Origin: Caballeronia glebae
Lineage (GTDB): Bacteria; Pseudomonadota; Gammaproteobacteria; Burkholderiales; Burkholderiaceae
Reading direction: 5' to 3'
Length of the DNA: 64,000 nucleotides
Assembly (NCBI RefSeq): GCF_001545035.1
Contig: NZ_FCOJ02000025.1
Coordinates: 1 to 64,000 of the forward strand
Part shown: piece after piece, positions 9,372 to 18,765 of the stretch
Layout of the letters: each line of letters opens with the position of its first letter
How positions within the stretch are numbered: position 1 is the first letter of the stretch
Program-made: the position numbers and the translations under genes
The notes under the pieces: model-generated
What the model was told of the DNA's origin: nothing
What the model saw: the letters and a program-made list of their open reading frames with translations, nothing else
Database searches by the model: none

Positions 9372-10826
9372 ATGACCGCAACTCAAGCTTTTATCGCCGC
9401 GTGCGCCGAAATTCTCGGCGCGCCGCATGTTCTGACTCACGCCCACGATACCGAGCCCTTTCTCGTCGACTGGCGCAAGCGCTACCGCGGAAATGCGTGC
9501 GCCGTGCTGCTGCCCGCCGATACCGCGCAGGTCGCGGCGGTCGTCCGGCTCGCCTGCCAACATCGCGTCGCGATCGTGCCGCAGGGCGGCAACACCGGTC
9601 TGGCCGGCGGCGCGACGCCCGATGCCAGCGGCGCGCAGGCCGTCATCAGTCTGAAGCGGCTCAATCGCGTGCGCGGCGTCGATCCGCATAACAACACGAT
9701 CACCGTCGAAGCGGGTGTCGTGCTCGCCGAGGTTCAGGCGCGAGCCGAAGAAGCGCAACGGCTGTTCCCGTTGAGTCTCGCCGCCGAAGGCAGTTGCACC
9801 ATCGGCGGCAATCTGGCGACGAACGCAGGCGGCACCGGCGTCCTGCGCTACGGCAATACGCGCGAGTTGTGCCTCGGCCTCGAAGTCGTGACGCCGCAGG
9901 GCGAAATCTGGGACGGCCTGCGCGGGCTGCGCAAGGACAACACCGGCTACGATTTGCGCGATCTTTTCATCGGCGCGGAGGGCACGCTCGGCATCATCAC
10001 GGCGGCGGTCATGAAGCTGCATCCCGCGCCGGTCGCGAAGGTCACGGCGCTGGCCGGACTCGCTTCGCCACACGCGGCGCTAGACTTTCTGTCGCTGGCG
10101 CAGCATCACGCGGGCGCGCTCCTGACCGGCTTCGAGCTCATGTCCGATTTCTCGATGCGACTCGTCGGCAAGCATTTCCCGCAACTGCGCTATCCGTTCG
10201 GCGAGCCGCACGCCCAGACTGTGCTGCTCGAACTCTCCGATAGCGAAAGCGCCGAGCACGCCCGCGCCCTCTTCGAGCGGCTGATGGAAGAGGCGCTCGA
10301 CAAGGGCATCGTGGAAGACGCCGTCGTCGCGGAAAATCTCGCGCAGTCGCAGGCTTTCTGGGGGCTACGCGAACATATTCCGCTCGCGCAGGCCGAGGAA
10401 GGGCTGAACATCAAACATGACATCGCGGTGCCCATTTCGAGCATCGGCCGCTTCATCGAAGAAACCGATGCGATCATCGCGCGAACGGTGCCTGGCGTGC
10501 GCATGGTGACGTTCGGCCATCTCGGCGACGGCAATCTGCATTACAACGTGCAGGCGCCCGAAGGCATCGACGTGCAGCGCTTCCTCGGCGAGTTCCAGAC
10601 GTCGATCAACGCGCTCGTGTACGACCAGGTGCACCGGCATCGCGGCAGCATCAGCGCGGAGCACGGCATCGGCCAGTTAAAGGTGGATGAAGCGATGCAC
10701 TACAAGTCGCCGGTCGAAGTGCGCCTCATGCAAACGATCAAGGCCGCGCTCGATCCGGACAACCTGATGAATCCCGGCAAGGTCGTGCGCTGGAACGCGA
10801 CGCTCGCGAAGGAGAACCTCGCATGA
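9372..10826 (+). CDS. FAD-linked D-2-hydroxyacid dehydrogenase (D-2-hydroxyglutarate / D-lactate type)
   Basis: 484 residues. The N-terminal FAD-binding domain (PCMH fold) contains PQGGNTGLAGGA (~75-86) and the GGNLATNAGG and GAEGTLGIIT segments. The C-terminal FAD-oxidase domain has the metal/substrate motif FGHLGDGNLHYN and the terminal EHGIGQ-K. This layout matches GlcD / D-lactate / D-2-hydroxyglutarate dehydrogenases that pass electrons to the respiratory chain; the exact substrate cannot be told. The start ATG at 9372 opens on the conserved N-terminus; 161 bases upstream have no gene. The stop overlaps the next gene (ATGA). Confidence 0.9.
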   Translation: MTATQAFIAACAEILGAPHVLTHAHDTEPFLVDWRKRYRGNACAVLLPADTAQVAAVVRLACQHRVAIVPQGGNTGLAGGATPDASGAQAVISLKRLNRVRGVDPHNNTITVEAGVVLAEVQARAEEAQRLFPLSLAAEGSCTIGGNLATNAGGTGVLRYGNTRELCLGLEVVTPQGEIWDGLRGLRKDNTGYDLRDLFIGAEGTLGIITAAVMKLHPAPVAKVTALAGLASPHAALDFLSLAQHHAGALLTGFELMSDFSMRLVGKHFPQLRYPFGEPHAQTVLLELSDSESAEHARALFERLMEEALDKGIVEDAVVAENLAQSQAFWGLREHIPLAQAEEGLNIKHDIAVPISSIGRFIEETDAIIARTVPGVRMVTFGHLGDGNLHYNVQAPEGIDVQRFLGEFQTSINALVYDQVHRHRGSISAEHGIGQLKVDEAMHYKSPVEVRLMQTIKAALDPDNLMNPGKVVRWNATLAKENLA

Positions 10827-11626
10827 AGATCCGCGTTTTGTCGGACCTGCATCTCGAATGCGACGAGCCGCTGGCGATTCCGTATGCCGAGGCCGATCTC
10901 GTTGTCCTGGCGGGCGATATTCACAATCACGCCGAAGGCTTGCGCTGGGCCGCCGAGAATTTCGATTCCGATGTGCCCGTCATCTACGTGCCCGGCAATC
11001 ACGAGTACTACGACGCCGAGTTCGGCGCGATGGAAGCGGCGATGCAGGACGCCGCGCGCAGCGTCGACAACGTGCACTATCTGAACAACGCGTCGCTGGT
11101 GGATCGCCGTGGCGCCTGGCGCGTGCTCGGCACGACGCTCTGGACCGACTTCGCGCTGTTCGGCTCCGGCGACGCGGACATCGTGAACGCCAAAGAAGCG
11201 TGCACGAAAGTGATGCTCGACTACAAGGGTCTCATTCAGCTCGCATGGCCCGAGCCGGACGGCGAGTCGCGCGAATTCGCGCCCGACGATTCCCTCGCGC
11301 TGCACGAACAGTCGCGCGCGTGGCTCGAAAGCGAACTCGCGAAGCCCTTCGCGGGGCAGACCATCGTCGTCACGCATCACGCGCCGATGCGCCAGAGCCT
11401 CGCGCCGCGTTACGCGCAAGACCTCGTATCGGCGGGATTCGTGAATCATTTGCCGGCGCTTGCGCGCGCGCCCGCCTCGCTATGGATTCACGGGCATACG
11501 CATACGTCGTTCGATTACGAAGTGAACGGCACGCGCGTCGTGTGCAATCCGCGCGGCTACTTCAGCCGGCGTCAGCAACGGTGGGAGAATCCGGATTTCG
11601 CGTGGGACAAGGTCGTCGAAATCTGA
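10823..11626 (+). CDS. Calcineurin-like metallophosphoesterase
   Basis: 267 residues carrying the complete two-metal motif set in order: DLHLE (~8-12), GDIHNH (~31-36), GNHEYY (~53-58), THHAP and HGHTHTS near the C-terminus. The family hydrolyses phosphomonoesters or diesters; the substrate is not predictable from sequence. It overlaps the upstream dehydrogenase stop by four bases, so it is in the same operon. There is no signal peptide, so cytosolic. Confidence 0.88.
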   Translation: MKIRVLSDLHLECDEPLAIPYAEADLVVLAGDIHNHAEGLRWAAENFDSDVPVIYVPGNHEYYDAEFGAMEAAMQDAARSVDNVHYLNNASLVDRRGAWRVLGTTLWTDFALFGSGDADIVNAKEACTKVMLDYKGLIQLAWPEPDGESREFAPDDSLALHEQSRAWLESELAKPFAGQTIVVTHHAPMRQSLAPRYAQDLVSAGFVNHLPALARAPASLWIHGHTHTSFDYEVNGTRVVCNPRGYFSRRQQRWENPDFAWDKVVEI

Positions 11627-11675
11627 AGCGTCGACAAAGAAGCACGAACCGTGTTGGACCTTGCGGAGGAACGCC

Positions 11676-12386
11676 ATGTGCGGCCGAATCAGCCAGTACC
11701 GACTGCCGATGCATTACGCGCAACGCCTGCATCTGAAAAACCCGTTCGTGCTCGTCGATGCGGCCGACAGGCGTCCCGGCTATAACCTGTCGCCCGGCAC
11801 GCACCCGCTCGCCGTGTATCCCGACGAAACCATCCGCGCGGTGCATTGGGGTTATTGCCCGCCGTGGGCAATCCAGAAGAAGCTGCCGCAGACCATCAAC
11901 GCGCGCGTCGAAACGGCGGCGACGAGCGCGTATTTCAAGCATCTGTGGAGGAAGGCGCGCATTCTCGTGCCGGCCGATGGCTGGTTCGAATGGCGCATCG
12001 AACCGCGTCCGGGCGATCCCGCCGCGAAGCCTTTCAAGCAGCCCTACTTCATTCAGCGCGCAGACGGCGAGCCGATGTACCTCGCCGCGCTCACGAGCAT
12101 CCTGCGCGACGATGACGCCGCCGCGCCCGGCGCGGGCTTCGTCATCGTCACGGCGGCGGCGGACGAAGGACTCGTCGACGTGCACGACCGTCGCCCGTTG
12201 GTATTCGCGCCCGCCGTCGCGCGCCGCTGGCTCGATCCGGAGGCATCGCCCGAGAGTCTCGCTGCGCTCGTCAAATCAGACGGCGTGCCGGCGTCTCACT
12301 TCGTCTGGCATCGCGTTTCGACCGATGTGAATCGCGCGACCAACGACGAGCCGCGACTCATCGAGCCGCTCGAAACATTGCTTTGA
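11676..12386 (+). CDS. SRAP / HMCES-type abasic-site processing protein
   Basis: 236 residues. The start is fixed because this family needs Cys at position 2: ATG 11676 gives M-C-G-R, preceded by GGAGG. N75 (INARVET) and E105 (GWFEW) sit at exactly the positions known for E. coli YedK, and a catalytic-type His is in VHDRRP. The protein forms a thiazolidine crosslink with abasic sites in single-stranded DNA and shields replication forks. It follows the phosphoesterase by 49 bases, so it may belong to the same transcript. No LexA box was seen. Confidence 0.92.
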   Translation: MCGRISQYRLPMHYAQRLHLKNPFVLVDAADRRPGYNLSPGTHPLAVYPDETIRAVHWGYCPPWAIQKKLPQTINARVETAATSAYFKHLWRKARILVPADGWFEWRIEPRPGDPAAKPFKQPYFIQRADGEPMYLAALTSILRDDDAAAPGAGFVIVTAAADEGLVDVHDRRPLVFAPAVARRWLDPEASPESLAALVKSDGVPASHFVWHRVSTDVNRATNDEPRLIEPLETLL

Positions 12387-12404
12387 ACGCCGCGTAACGC
12401 TGAA

Positions 12405-12593
12405 TCAGCGGTCGTATGAATCGCGTATGCGGCGCGCAAGCGCGTCGCGACCGTCGTCGATACGCACCGGCACCAGTCGCCGTTTTGCGTCGCGCTCCGA
12501 CTGGGCGCGCATGGCGTTGAAGGCGTCGCGCGACGCCGGAAGGGCGATCAGCGCGAGAAGCGCGGCGAGTGCGAACAAGAGAGGCGTACTCAT
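12405..12593 (-). CDS. Small single-pass membrane protein, 62 aa
   Basis: 62 residues. Residues 4-19 are strongly hydrophobic (Leu/Ala-rich), and the remainder is charged and Arg/Asp-rich (about 11 Arg). ATG 12593 is preceded by GGGGTAAG at suitable spacing. The topology suggests an N-terminal anchor with a cytoplasmic basic tail. No family recognised. Convergent with the SRAP gene, 18 bases apart. Confidence 0.6.
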   Translation of the reverse strand: MSTPLLFALAALLALIALPASRDAFNAMRAQSERDAKRRLVPVRIDDGRDALARRIRDSYDR

Positions 12594-12716
12594 GTGACTT
12601 ACCCCGGTAAAAGATGCGTGAAAACACATGCAGAAGGTATCAAGCTGCGGACGAGTCGTGAGTAAGCAAGTGTTGCGCAGCGGCTTTTTTCGTAACTGAA
12701 CGCACCGAGCAACACT

Positions 12717-13655
12717 TCACGCGACGACGAATTCCTTTAGCGATTCCGCGTCCGCCGCGAGCGTGTCGGGCAGCGCCTCGCGCAGAAACTCGACCCACGT
12801 GCGGATTTTCGCGTCGAGATACTGGCGCGACGGATAGAGCGCGTAGACGTTCAATTCCTGCATCGTGTACTGCGGCAACACGCGCACGAGCGTGCCCGCG
12901 CGCAGGCCCGGCAGCGCGGATGACGTCGGCAGCACGCCGATGCCCATGCTCTCGCGGATCGCGGCGACCATCGCCTCGGCGACGTTCACCGTGAAAGTCG
13001 AAGGTCCGAGCGTCACCGTTTCCTGACCGTTCGGGCCGTCGAAGACCCAGCGGTCCGGCGGGAATACCGGCGTCATCAGATGCAGGCAGGTGTGGCGCAC
13101 GAGATCGGAGAGCACGTGCGGTGCGCCGTGTTTTTCGATATACGCAGGCGACGCGCACGCAATGCTGTACACCGAGCCGAGGCGCGCCGACACGAGACCG
13201 GAATCCGGCAGCTCGGAGGCGAGCACCACCGACACGTCGTAGCCTTCGTCGAGCAGATCCGGCACGCGCTGCGCGAGCGTCAGATCGACCTGCACCGACG
13301 GATGCCGCTGCTGATAGCGCGAGATCATCGGCACGACGTAGTGCTGGCCGAAGCTCGTCATCGAATGGACCTTGAGCTTGCCGGACGGACGCGCGTGGGC
13401 GTCGCCGGCCTCGGCTTCCGCCTGATCGACATAGGCGAGAATTTGTTCGCAGCGTTGCAGATAACGCTCGCCCGCTTCGGTGAGCGCGATGCGCCGCGTC
13501 GTGCGATTCAGCAAACGTGCGCGCAAGTGCGCTTCGAGGTCCGATACGGCTCGCGATGCGTAAGCCGTCGTCGTATTGAGATGATGCGCGGCCGCGGTGA
13601 AGCTGCCCGCTTCGACGACCCGCACAAATACGCGCATGTTCTGGAGCGTGTCCAT
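12717..13655 (-). CDS. LysR-type regulator of the adjacent efflux operon (AaeR-like)
   Basis: 312 residues. The N-terminal winged helix-turn-helix spans about 1-60 (FVRVVEAGSFTAAAHHLN, then S-AVSDLEA-L-ARLLNRTTR). It is followed by an effector-binding domain of the short CrgA-like LysR branch. It is divergent from a NodT-FUSC-DUF1656-HlyD operon, the same arrangement as E. coli aaeR-aaeXAB, where aromatic carboxylic acids are the inducers. Control of the operon and of itself through the shared 166-base gap is inferred. Confidence 0.88.
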   Translation of the reverse strand: MDTLQNMRVFVRVVEAGSFTAAAHHLNTTTAYASRAVSDLEAHLRARLLNRTTRRIALTEAGERYLQRCEQILAYVDQAEAEAGDAHARPSGKLKVHSMTSFGQHYVVPMISRYQQRHPSVQVDLTLAQRVPDLLDEGYDVSVVLASELPDSGLVSARLGSVYSIACASPAYIEKHGAPHVLSDLVRHTCLHLMTPVFPPDRWVFDGPNGQETVTLGPSTFTVNVAEAMVAAIRESMGIGVLPTSSALPGLRAGTLVRVLPQYTMQELNVYALYPSRQYLDAKIRTWVEFLREALPDTLAADAESLKEFVVA

Positions 13656-13691
13656 GGCGCTGTTCCGTCTTTAAACTGTTCGTGGATGGAA

Positions 13692-13712
13692 TTGTTGCAT
13701 GCCTGGCAACAA
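13692..13712. promoter_or_regulatory. Candidate LysR operator (TTGTTGC-N7-GCAACAA)
   Basis: A perfect 7-bp inverted repeat with a 7-base spacer contains the T-N11-A core expected of LysR-type binding sites. It lies 36 bases before the regulator's ATG and about 65 bases upstream of the -10 box of the efflux operon, the usual activation-site position. This is the only clear palindrome in the gap. Confidence 0.6.
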
Positions 13713-13755
13713 CGATTATCGCATCCTGCGTAATAATGCTTTGCATCCTTACGGG

Positions 13756-13784
13756 TTATTCGACAATCCCTGCAAAAATATAAT
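13756..13784 (+). promoter_or_regulatory. Promoter of the efflux operon
   Basis: TATAAT at 13779-13784 with a weak -35 (TTATTC, 13756-13761) at 17 bases spacing, in an AT-rich stretch that stands out from the GC-rich surroundings. The poor -35 fits a promoter needing LysR activation. Confidence 0.5.
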
Positions 13785-13821
13785 CACTTCCTGGAATCTA
13801 ATTCAATTTTGGGAGTGAATC

Positions 13822-15381
13822 GTGCGAGGGCGAGGGTCCAAAAGCGCTGCTTGCGCCACCGTTCTTACAGCAATACTAACAATTGCCGGATGCGCGAGCA
13901 CCGGCAAAATCGCGCCGCAAGATTCGCTCACCGATGCATCGACGCTCGATGTCGGCAGCGCCATTCGCGCCGCCAACGCGGACGCCCAATGGCCCGAAGA
14001 GCAATGGTGGCGCGCCTATCGCGACCCGCAACTCGACGCGTGGATCGCGCGTGCGACCAACGGCAGCCCCACGCTCGCAATGGCCGCGGCGCGCGTGCGC
14101 GAAGCGCAGCAGCAGGCGGGCGTCGCGCGCTCCGAGCTTCTGCCGCACGTCGACGGTGCGATGGGCGTCTCGCGCAAAAACTGGCCCAACAACGATTTCT
14201 ACGGCCCGGGCCCGTACGCCGACACGACGACGTGGGACAACACCGCCGGCCTCTCGCTGTCGTACAACCTCGACCTCTGGCATCGCGACGACAACAACGC
14301 CGAGCGTGCGCTCGATGTCGCCCACGTGCGCGCCGCCGATGCACGCGCCGCGCAACTCGAACTGGAGACGAACGTCGTGCGCGCGTACATCGGCTTCTCG
14401 CAGTCGTTCGCCCTGCTCGATATCGCGCAGCAGACGCTCGCGCAGCAGGAGCGCATCGCGGATCTCGCGCGCCGGCGTCTGAAAGGCGGCCTCGGCACGC
14501 AACTCGAAGTCAGCCAGGCCGAAACGCCGCTTCCCGAGTACGAGCGTCAAGTCGATATCTACAAGGAAGAGATCCTGCTCGCGCGCAATCAACTGGCCGC
14601 GCTCGCCGGTGAAGGTCCGGGCGCGGGCGAAGCGCTTGCGCGTCCGGACTTGTCGCTCGCGACGCCCCTGCCCTTGCCCTCGGCGCTGCCCGTGGAACTC
14701 GTCGGACATCGGCCGGATATCGTCGCGGCGCGCTGGATGGTGGCGGCACAGGCGCGCGGCATCGATGTCGCGAAGGCCGGGTTTTATCCGAACATCAATC
14801 TCGCTGCGTCGCTGACTCAGGCGTTCGCGGGCGGCGCGCTACTCAGCTTCCTGACGCGCGATGCGTCGGGCTACAGCTTCGGGCCCGCGATCTCGCTGCC
14901 GATTTTCGAAGGCGGACGCCTGCGCGCGCAACTCGGCGCGGCGTCGGCGCAATACGATCAGGCCGTCGATCATTACAACGCGACGCTCGTCGCCGCGCTC
15001 AAGGACATCGCCGATCAGCTCGTGCGCGTGCATTCGCTCGATACGCAACTCGAAGCGTCGGGCCGCTCCGTCGCCGCCGCGCGCAAGAACTACGATCTCT
15101 CGAACGAAGGCTACAAGCGCGGCCTCACCGATTATCTGAACGTGCTCGTCGCGCAGACGCAATTGCTCAAGGCGCAGGACGGCCAGGCGCGCGTGCGTGC
15201 GCAACGGCTCGCGTCGTACGCGACGCTCACGTCGGCGCTCGGCGGTGGCATCGACGATCCGTCGAACGGGCCGGAGCAGTCCGCGCTCGCGCCGTCGAAG
15301 CACATCGGGCCGTTCAGCCGCGTGAGCGAAGCACGGAACGACGCGCGAAACAACGCGCAGAACGACGCGAAGCAGAAGTAA
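13822..15381 (+). CDS. Efflux outer-membrane lipoprotein, NodT/OprM family
   Basis: 519 residues. The start is a GTG preceded by GGGAG at six bases. The signal peptide ends in the lipobox I-A-G-C near residue 24, so the mature protein is lipid-anchored. Two repeated outer-membrane-factor domains (about 60-245 and 270-465) follow, with the usual helical AAARVREAQQQAGVARSELLP segment and AFAGGALL loop. It forms the TolC-like exit duct for the FUSC/HlyD pump encoded next. The C-terminal ~45 residues are a low-complexity Ala/Asn/Arg tail. Confidence 0.93.
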   Translation: MRGRGSKSAACATVLTAILTIAGCASTGKIAPQDSLTDASTLDVGSAIRAANADAQWPEEQWWRAYRDPQLDAWIARATNGSPTLAMAAARVREAQQQAGVARSELLPHVDGAMGVSRKNWPNNDFYGPGPYADTTTWDNTAGLSLSYNLDLWHRDDNNAERALDVAHVRAADARAAQLELETNVVRAYIGFSQSFALLDIAQQTLAQQERIADLARRRLKGGLGTQLEVSQAETPLPEYERQVDIYKEEILLARNQLAALAGEGPGAGEALARPDLSLATPLPLPSALPVELVGHRPDIVAARWMVAAQARGIDVAKAGFYPNINLAASLTQAFAGGALLSFLTRDASGYSFGPAISLPIFEGGRLRAQLGAASAQYDQAVDHYNATLVAALKDIADQLVRVHSLDTQLEASGRSVAAARKNYDLSNEGYKRGLTDYLNVLVAQTQLLKAQDGQARVRAQRLASYATLTSALGGGIDDPSNGPEQSALAPSKHIGPFSRVSEARNDARNNAQNDAKQK

Positions 15382-15390
15382 GGCGCGCCC

Positions 15391-17592
15391 ATGTCCACTC
15401 CGTCCACGACTCTCGACCAACCGCCGCGCGAATCGCTCATGCAGGCGTTCGCCGGCTGGGCGCGCACCGACGGTCTCGCCTGGATCTACATCTTCAAGGC
15501 CGTGTTCGCGGCGCTCCTGGCGTTGTGGATCGCGATGCGCCTCGACATGGCGCAGCCGCGCACCGCGATGACCACCGTGTTCGTCGTGATGCAACCGCAA
15601 AGCGGCATGGTGCTCGCCAAGAGCTTCTATCGTTTCTGCGGCACGATGATCGGTCTCGTCGTGATGATGATCTTCATCAGCCTGTTTTCGCAGCAACCGG
15701 TGCTCTTTCTCTCCGCGACCGCGCTGTGGGTCGGCGTCTGCACCGCGGGCGCGGCGCGCAATCGCAACTTCCGCTCGTACGGCTTCGTGCTCGCGGGCTA
15801 CACGGCCGCGCTGATCGGCATTCCGGCGGCGCAGCATCCCGAGGCAGCGTATCTGTCCGCGCTCACGCGCGTGGGCGAAGTGACGCTCGGCATCGTTTGT
15901 TCCGGCGCGGTGAGCGCGCTCATTTTTCCGCAGCACGCGGGCGAACAGGTCCGCACGACGGTGCGCCGCCGCTTCACGCAGTTCGTCGAATACGTGTGCC
16001 GCGCGCTGTCGGGCAACATGGAGCGCGCGCAGATCGAGCGGACCAACCTCGCGTTCGTGTCGGATATCGTCGGCTTCGAGGCCGCGCGCAGCGTCGCCGT
16101 GTTCGAGAATCCCGAATCGCGTATGCGCGGCGGGCGGCTCGCGCGTCTGAACAGCGAGTTCATGAGCGCATCGACACGTTTTCACGCGCTGCATCAGTTG
16201 ATGAACCGGCTGCGCGAAAACGCATCGGCGACGACCATCGCCGCGTTGGAACCGTTCTTCCGCGAAGTCCCGCCGCTCTTTTCGGTTTCGGGCGAACCGG
16301 TGAAAAACGCCGCCGATGCCGCGCACGCCGCCGCGCAATTGTGCGACTACAAGGCCGCATTGCCGAAGCGCGTGCGCGCGACGCGGGCGCAACTCGAAGG
16401 GAATCCGGACTTGGCGCTTCTGGAGTTCGATACCGCCGCGGAACTGCTGTATCGCTTCGTCGACGACATGCTCGCGTATGCCGATACATACGCGTCGCTG
16501 AGCGCGCCGTCGCACGAACGCGAGCGCTGGATCGCGCGCTACGTGCCGAAGACGAACATGGTCGCGGCAGCGATTTCGGGCTTGCGCGGCGCGGTCGTGA
16601 TGTTCGTTCTGTCCGCGTTCTGGATCGCGACCGCGTGGCCGAGCGGCGGCACGATGGTGCTCAATGCGGCGGCCGTCTGCGCGCTCGCTTCGTCCTCGCC
16701 GCGTCCGACGCTCATGGCGGCGCAAATGGCGCTCGGCACGATGCTCGCGACGCTCACCGGCATGATCGTCGTGTTCGGCGTGTTTCCGCATGTCGACGGC
16801 TTCGCGATGATGTGCGCCGCGCTCGCGCCCGCGCTGTTGCTCGGCGCATATCTGACCACGCGGCGCGCGCTTGCCGGCGCGGGCATCGGCTATTGCATCT
16901 TCTTCTGCTTTCTCGCGGGCCCGGACAATCTCATGCACTACGATCCGACCAGCTTCATGAACGACGCCATCGCGCTCGTGCTGTCGATGATCGTCGCCGC
17001 GATCGCCTTCGCCGTGCTGCTGCCGACCGATGCGCCGTGGCTGCGCCGGCTGCTGCTCGGCGATCTGCGACGCGAAGTCGTGCGCGCGCGCCGTGCACGT
17101 CTCGCGAGCGTCACGACGCACTTCGAGAGCCGCACGCGCGATTTGCTCGCGCAGATCAACGCGCTCGCCACGGGACGTCCCGACTTGCAACGCGACGCGC
17201 TGCAGTGGCTCTTCGCCGTGCTCGAATTCGGCAATGCGGTGATCGATTTACGGCGCGAGATCGCCAAGCCGTCGCACGCGCCGCAACATGCTGCTTCGAT
17301 GTCGTGGCGCAGCGCGGTCGTGGCGACGCTCGATGCCGTCGCGCGTCTTTTCGATCGCCCGGACGCGAAGCGTTTCGACGCCGCCCTCGCCGCGACCGAA
17401 CGCGCCATCGACGACACGCGCGATCTGCTCGCGCTGCTCGATCCGCCGCGCGAGGAAAGGCATCGGCTGCAACGCATCATGAGTCATCTGCATTTCGTGC
17501 GAACCGCGCTGCTCGATCACGAATCGCCGTTCGCGCGCTATGCGCCCGCTCAGAAACACACGTCCGAAGGAGCGCCCCATGTTGCCGCGTAA
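15391..17592 (+). CDS. FUSC-family efflux pump (AaeB-like)
   Basis: 733 residues. Two sets of membrane segments (about 30-190 and 390-530) each precede a cytoplasmic helical region, the duplicated fusaric-acid-resistance (FUSC) architecture of AaeB. The family exports aromatic carboxylic acids such as p-hydroxybenzoate or fusaric acid. It starts nine bases after the outer-membrane gene stop, and its own stop overlaps the DUF1656 start. Substrate is inferred from the family. Confidence 0.9.
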   Translation: MSTPSTTLDQPPRESLMQAFAGWARTDGLAWIYIFKAVFAALLALWIAMRLDMAQPRTAMTTVFVVMQPQSGMVLAKSFYRFCGTMIGLVVMMIFISLFSQQPVLFLSATALWVGVCTAGAARNRNFRSYGFVLAGYTAALIGIPAAQHPEAAYLSALTRVGEVTLGIVCSGAVSALIFPQHAGEQVRTTVRRRFTQFVEYVCRALSGNMERAQIERTNLAFVSDIVGFEAARSVAVFENPESRMRGGRLARLNSEFMSASTRFHALHQLMNRLRENASATTIAALEPFFREVPPLFSVSGEPVKNAADAAHAAAQLCDYKAALPKRVRATRAQLEGNPDLALLEFDTAAELLYRFVDDMLAYADTYASLSAPSHERERWIARYVPKTNMVAAAISGLRGAVVMFVLSAFWIATAWPSGGTMVLNAAAVCALASSSPRPTLMAAQMALGTMLATLTGMIVVFGVFPHVDGFAMMCAALAPALLLGAYLTTRRALAGAGIGYCIFFCFLAGPDNLMHYDPTSFMNDAIALVLSMIVAAIAFAVLLPTDAPWLRRLLLGDLRREVVRARRARLASVTTHFESRTRDLLAQINALATGRPDLQRDALQWLFAVLEFGNAVIDLRREIAKPSHAPQHAASMSWRSAVVATLDAVARLFDRPDAKRFDAALAATERAIDDTRDLLALLDPPREERHRLQRIMSHLHFVRTALLDHESPFARYAPAQKHTSEGAPHVAA

Positions 17593-17782
17593 CGTCGCGA
17601 TCCTCGACGCCTATGTGCCGACGATCCTGCTGCTCTTCATCGCCGGCGCGATGATTACCTGGGTCGTCGATCGCGTGCTCGCGCTGACTGGTCTTTATCG
17701 CGTGGTCTGGCATCCGGCGCTCTTTCGCGCGAGTCTGCTCGTCTGCATTTGCGGGACGCTCGGACTCATTGCGTACGCTTGA
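17579..17782 (+). CDS. DUF1656 small membrane protein (AaeX-like)
   Basis: 67 residues with two membrane segments (about 16-36 and 44-64). It overlaps the FUSC stop by 14 bases and is preceded by AAGGAG. It has the size and position of AaeX/DUF1656 proteins, which always sit between or beside the FUSC pump and HlyD adaptor; their exact role is unknown. Confidence 0.88.
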   Translation: MLPRNVAILDAYVPTILLLFIAGAMITWVVDRVLALTGLYRVVWHPALFRASLLVCICGTLGLIAYA

Positions 17783-17822
17783 GCGGCATCACATTCATAC
17801 AAGCTGAAAAAGAGTTCGCATC

Positions 17823-18686
17823 ATGATTCTCAGAAAAATCATCGGCCTGGTTTTGACCATCGCCATCTTCGCGGTGGCGCTCATCATCGGGCGCGTGCTG
17901 TGGGTGCATTACATGGACGAGCCGTGGACGCGCGATGGCCGCGTGCGCGCGGATGTCGTCAACGTCGCGCCGGACGTGTCGGGCGCGGTCGTGCAGTTGC
18001 CGGTCCACGACAACCAGCTCGTGAAAAAAGGCGATCTTCTGATGGAGATCGATCCGTCGCACTATCGGATCGCGGTCGAGCAGGCGCAGGCCAACGTCAC
18101 GGCGCGCGCGGCCGAGTTGCGCATGCGTCGCGCGGACGCCACGCGCCGCGCCGACATGGACAGCATGGTCGTGTCGAAGGAAGCGCGCGACAACGCGTTG
18201 CAGACCGCATCGACGGCCGAAGCGCAGTTGCAACAGGCGCAGGCCGCGCTCGATGCCGCGAAGCTCAATCTCGAACGCACCAGGGTGCTCTCGCCGGTGG
18301 ATGGCTACATCACGAACCTGAACGTGTTTCGCGGCGACTACGCGACAGCGGGCGCGGCCAAGCTCGCAATCGTCGATAGTCACTCGTTCTGGGTGTATGG
18401 CTACTTCGAGGAAACGAAGCTGCCGCACGTGCGTATCGGCGACAAGGCTTCGATTCGTTTGATGAGCGGCGGCGAACTGAAGGGACACGTCGAGAGCATT
18501 TCGCGTGGCATCTATGACCGCGACAATCCGCAAAGCCGCGAACTGCTCGCGGACGTGAACCCGACGTTCAACTGGGTGCGGCTCGCGCAGCGCGTGCCGG
18601 TGCGCGTGCATATCGATGAGGTGCCGGACGGCGTGCTGCTGAGCGCGGGGACGACTTGCACGGTGGTGATCGCGCCGTCGAGTTGA
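17823..18686 (+). CDS. HlyD-family periplasmic adaptor (AaeA-like)
   Basis: 287 residues. An N-terminal anchor (about 6-26) is followed by a barrel-sandwich half (VAPDVSGAVVQLPVHDNQLVKKGD), a short coiled hairpin (about 80-145) and the second lipoyl half (SPVDGYITNLNVFRGDY). It bridges the FUSC inner-membrane pump to the outer-membrane lipoprotein. Last gene of the operon; a strong terminator follows. Confidence 0.92.
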   Translation: MILRKIIGLVLTIAIFAVALIIGRVLWVHYMDEPWTRDGRVRADVVNVAPDVSGAVVQLPVHDNQLVKKGDLLMEIDPSHYRIAVEQAQANVTARAAELRMRRADATRRADMDSMVVSKEARDNALQTASTAEAQLQQAQAALDAAKLNLERTRVLSPVDGYITNLNVFRGDYATAGAAKLAIVDSHSFWVYGYFEETKLPHVRIGDKASIRLMSGGELKGHVESISRGIYDRDNPQSRELLADVNPTFNWVRLAQRVPVRVHIDEVPDGVLLSAGTTCTVVIAPSS

Positions 18687-18705
18687 TGCGCTTTGCCGCA
18701 TGACG

Positions 18706-18746
18706 AAAAAGCCCGCTCGCGGATCGCTCCCGAGCGGGCTTTTCTT
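18706..18746. terminator. Bidirectional terminator between the efflux and AST loci
   Basis: An 11-bp perfect stem (18709-18719 with 18731-18741) has an 11-base loop, A5 on the left and TTTCTT on the right. It can end the plus-strand efflux operon and the convergent minus-strand binding-protein gene. Confidence 0.88.
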
Positions 18747-18765
18747 ATCAGGCGAAGCTGAGGCC

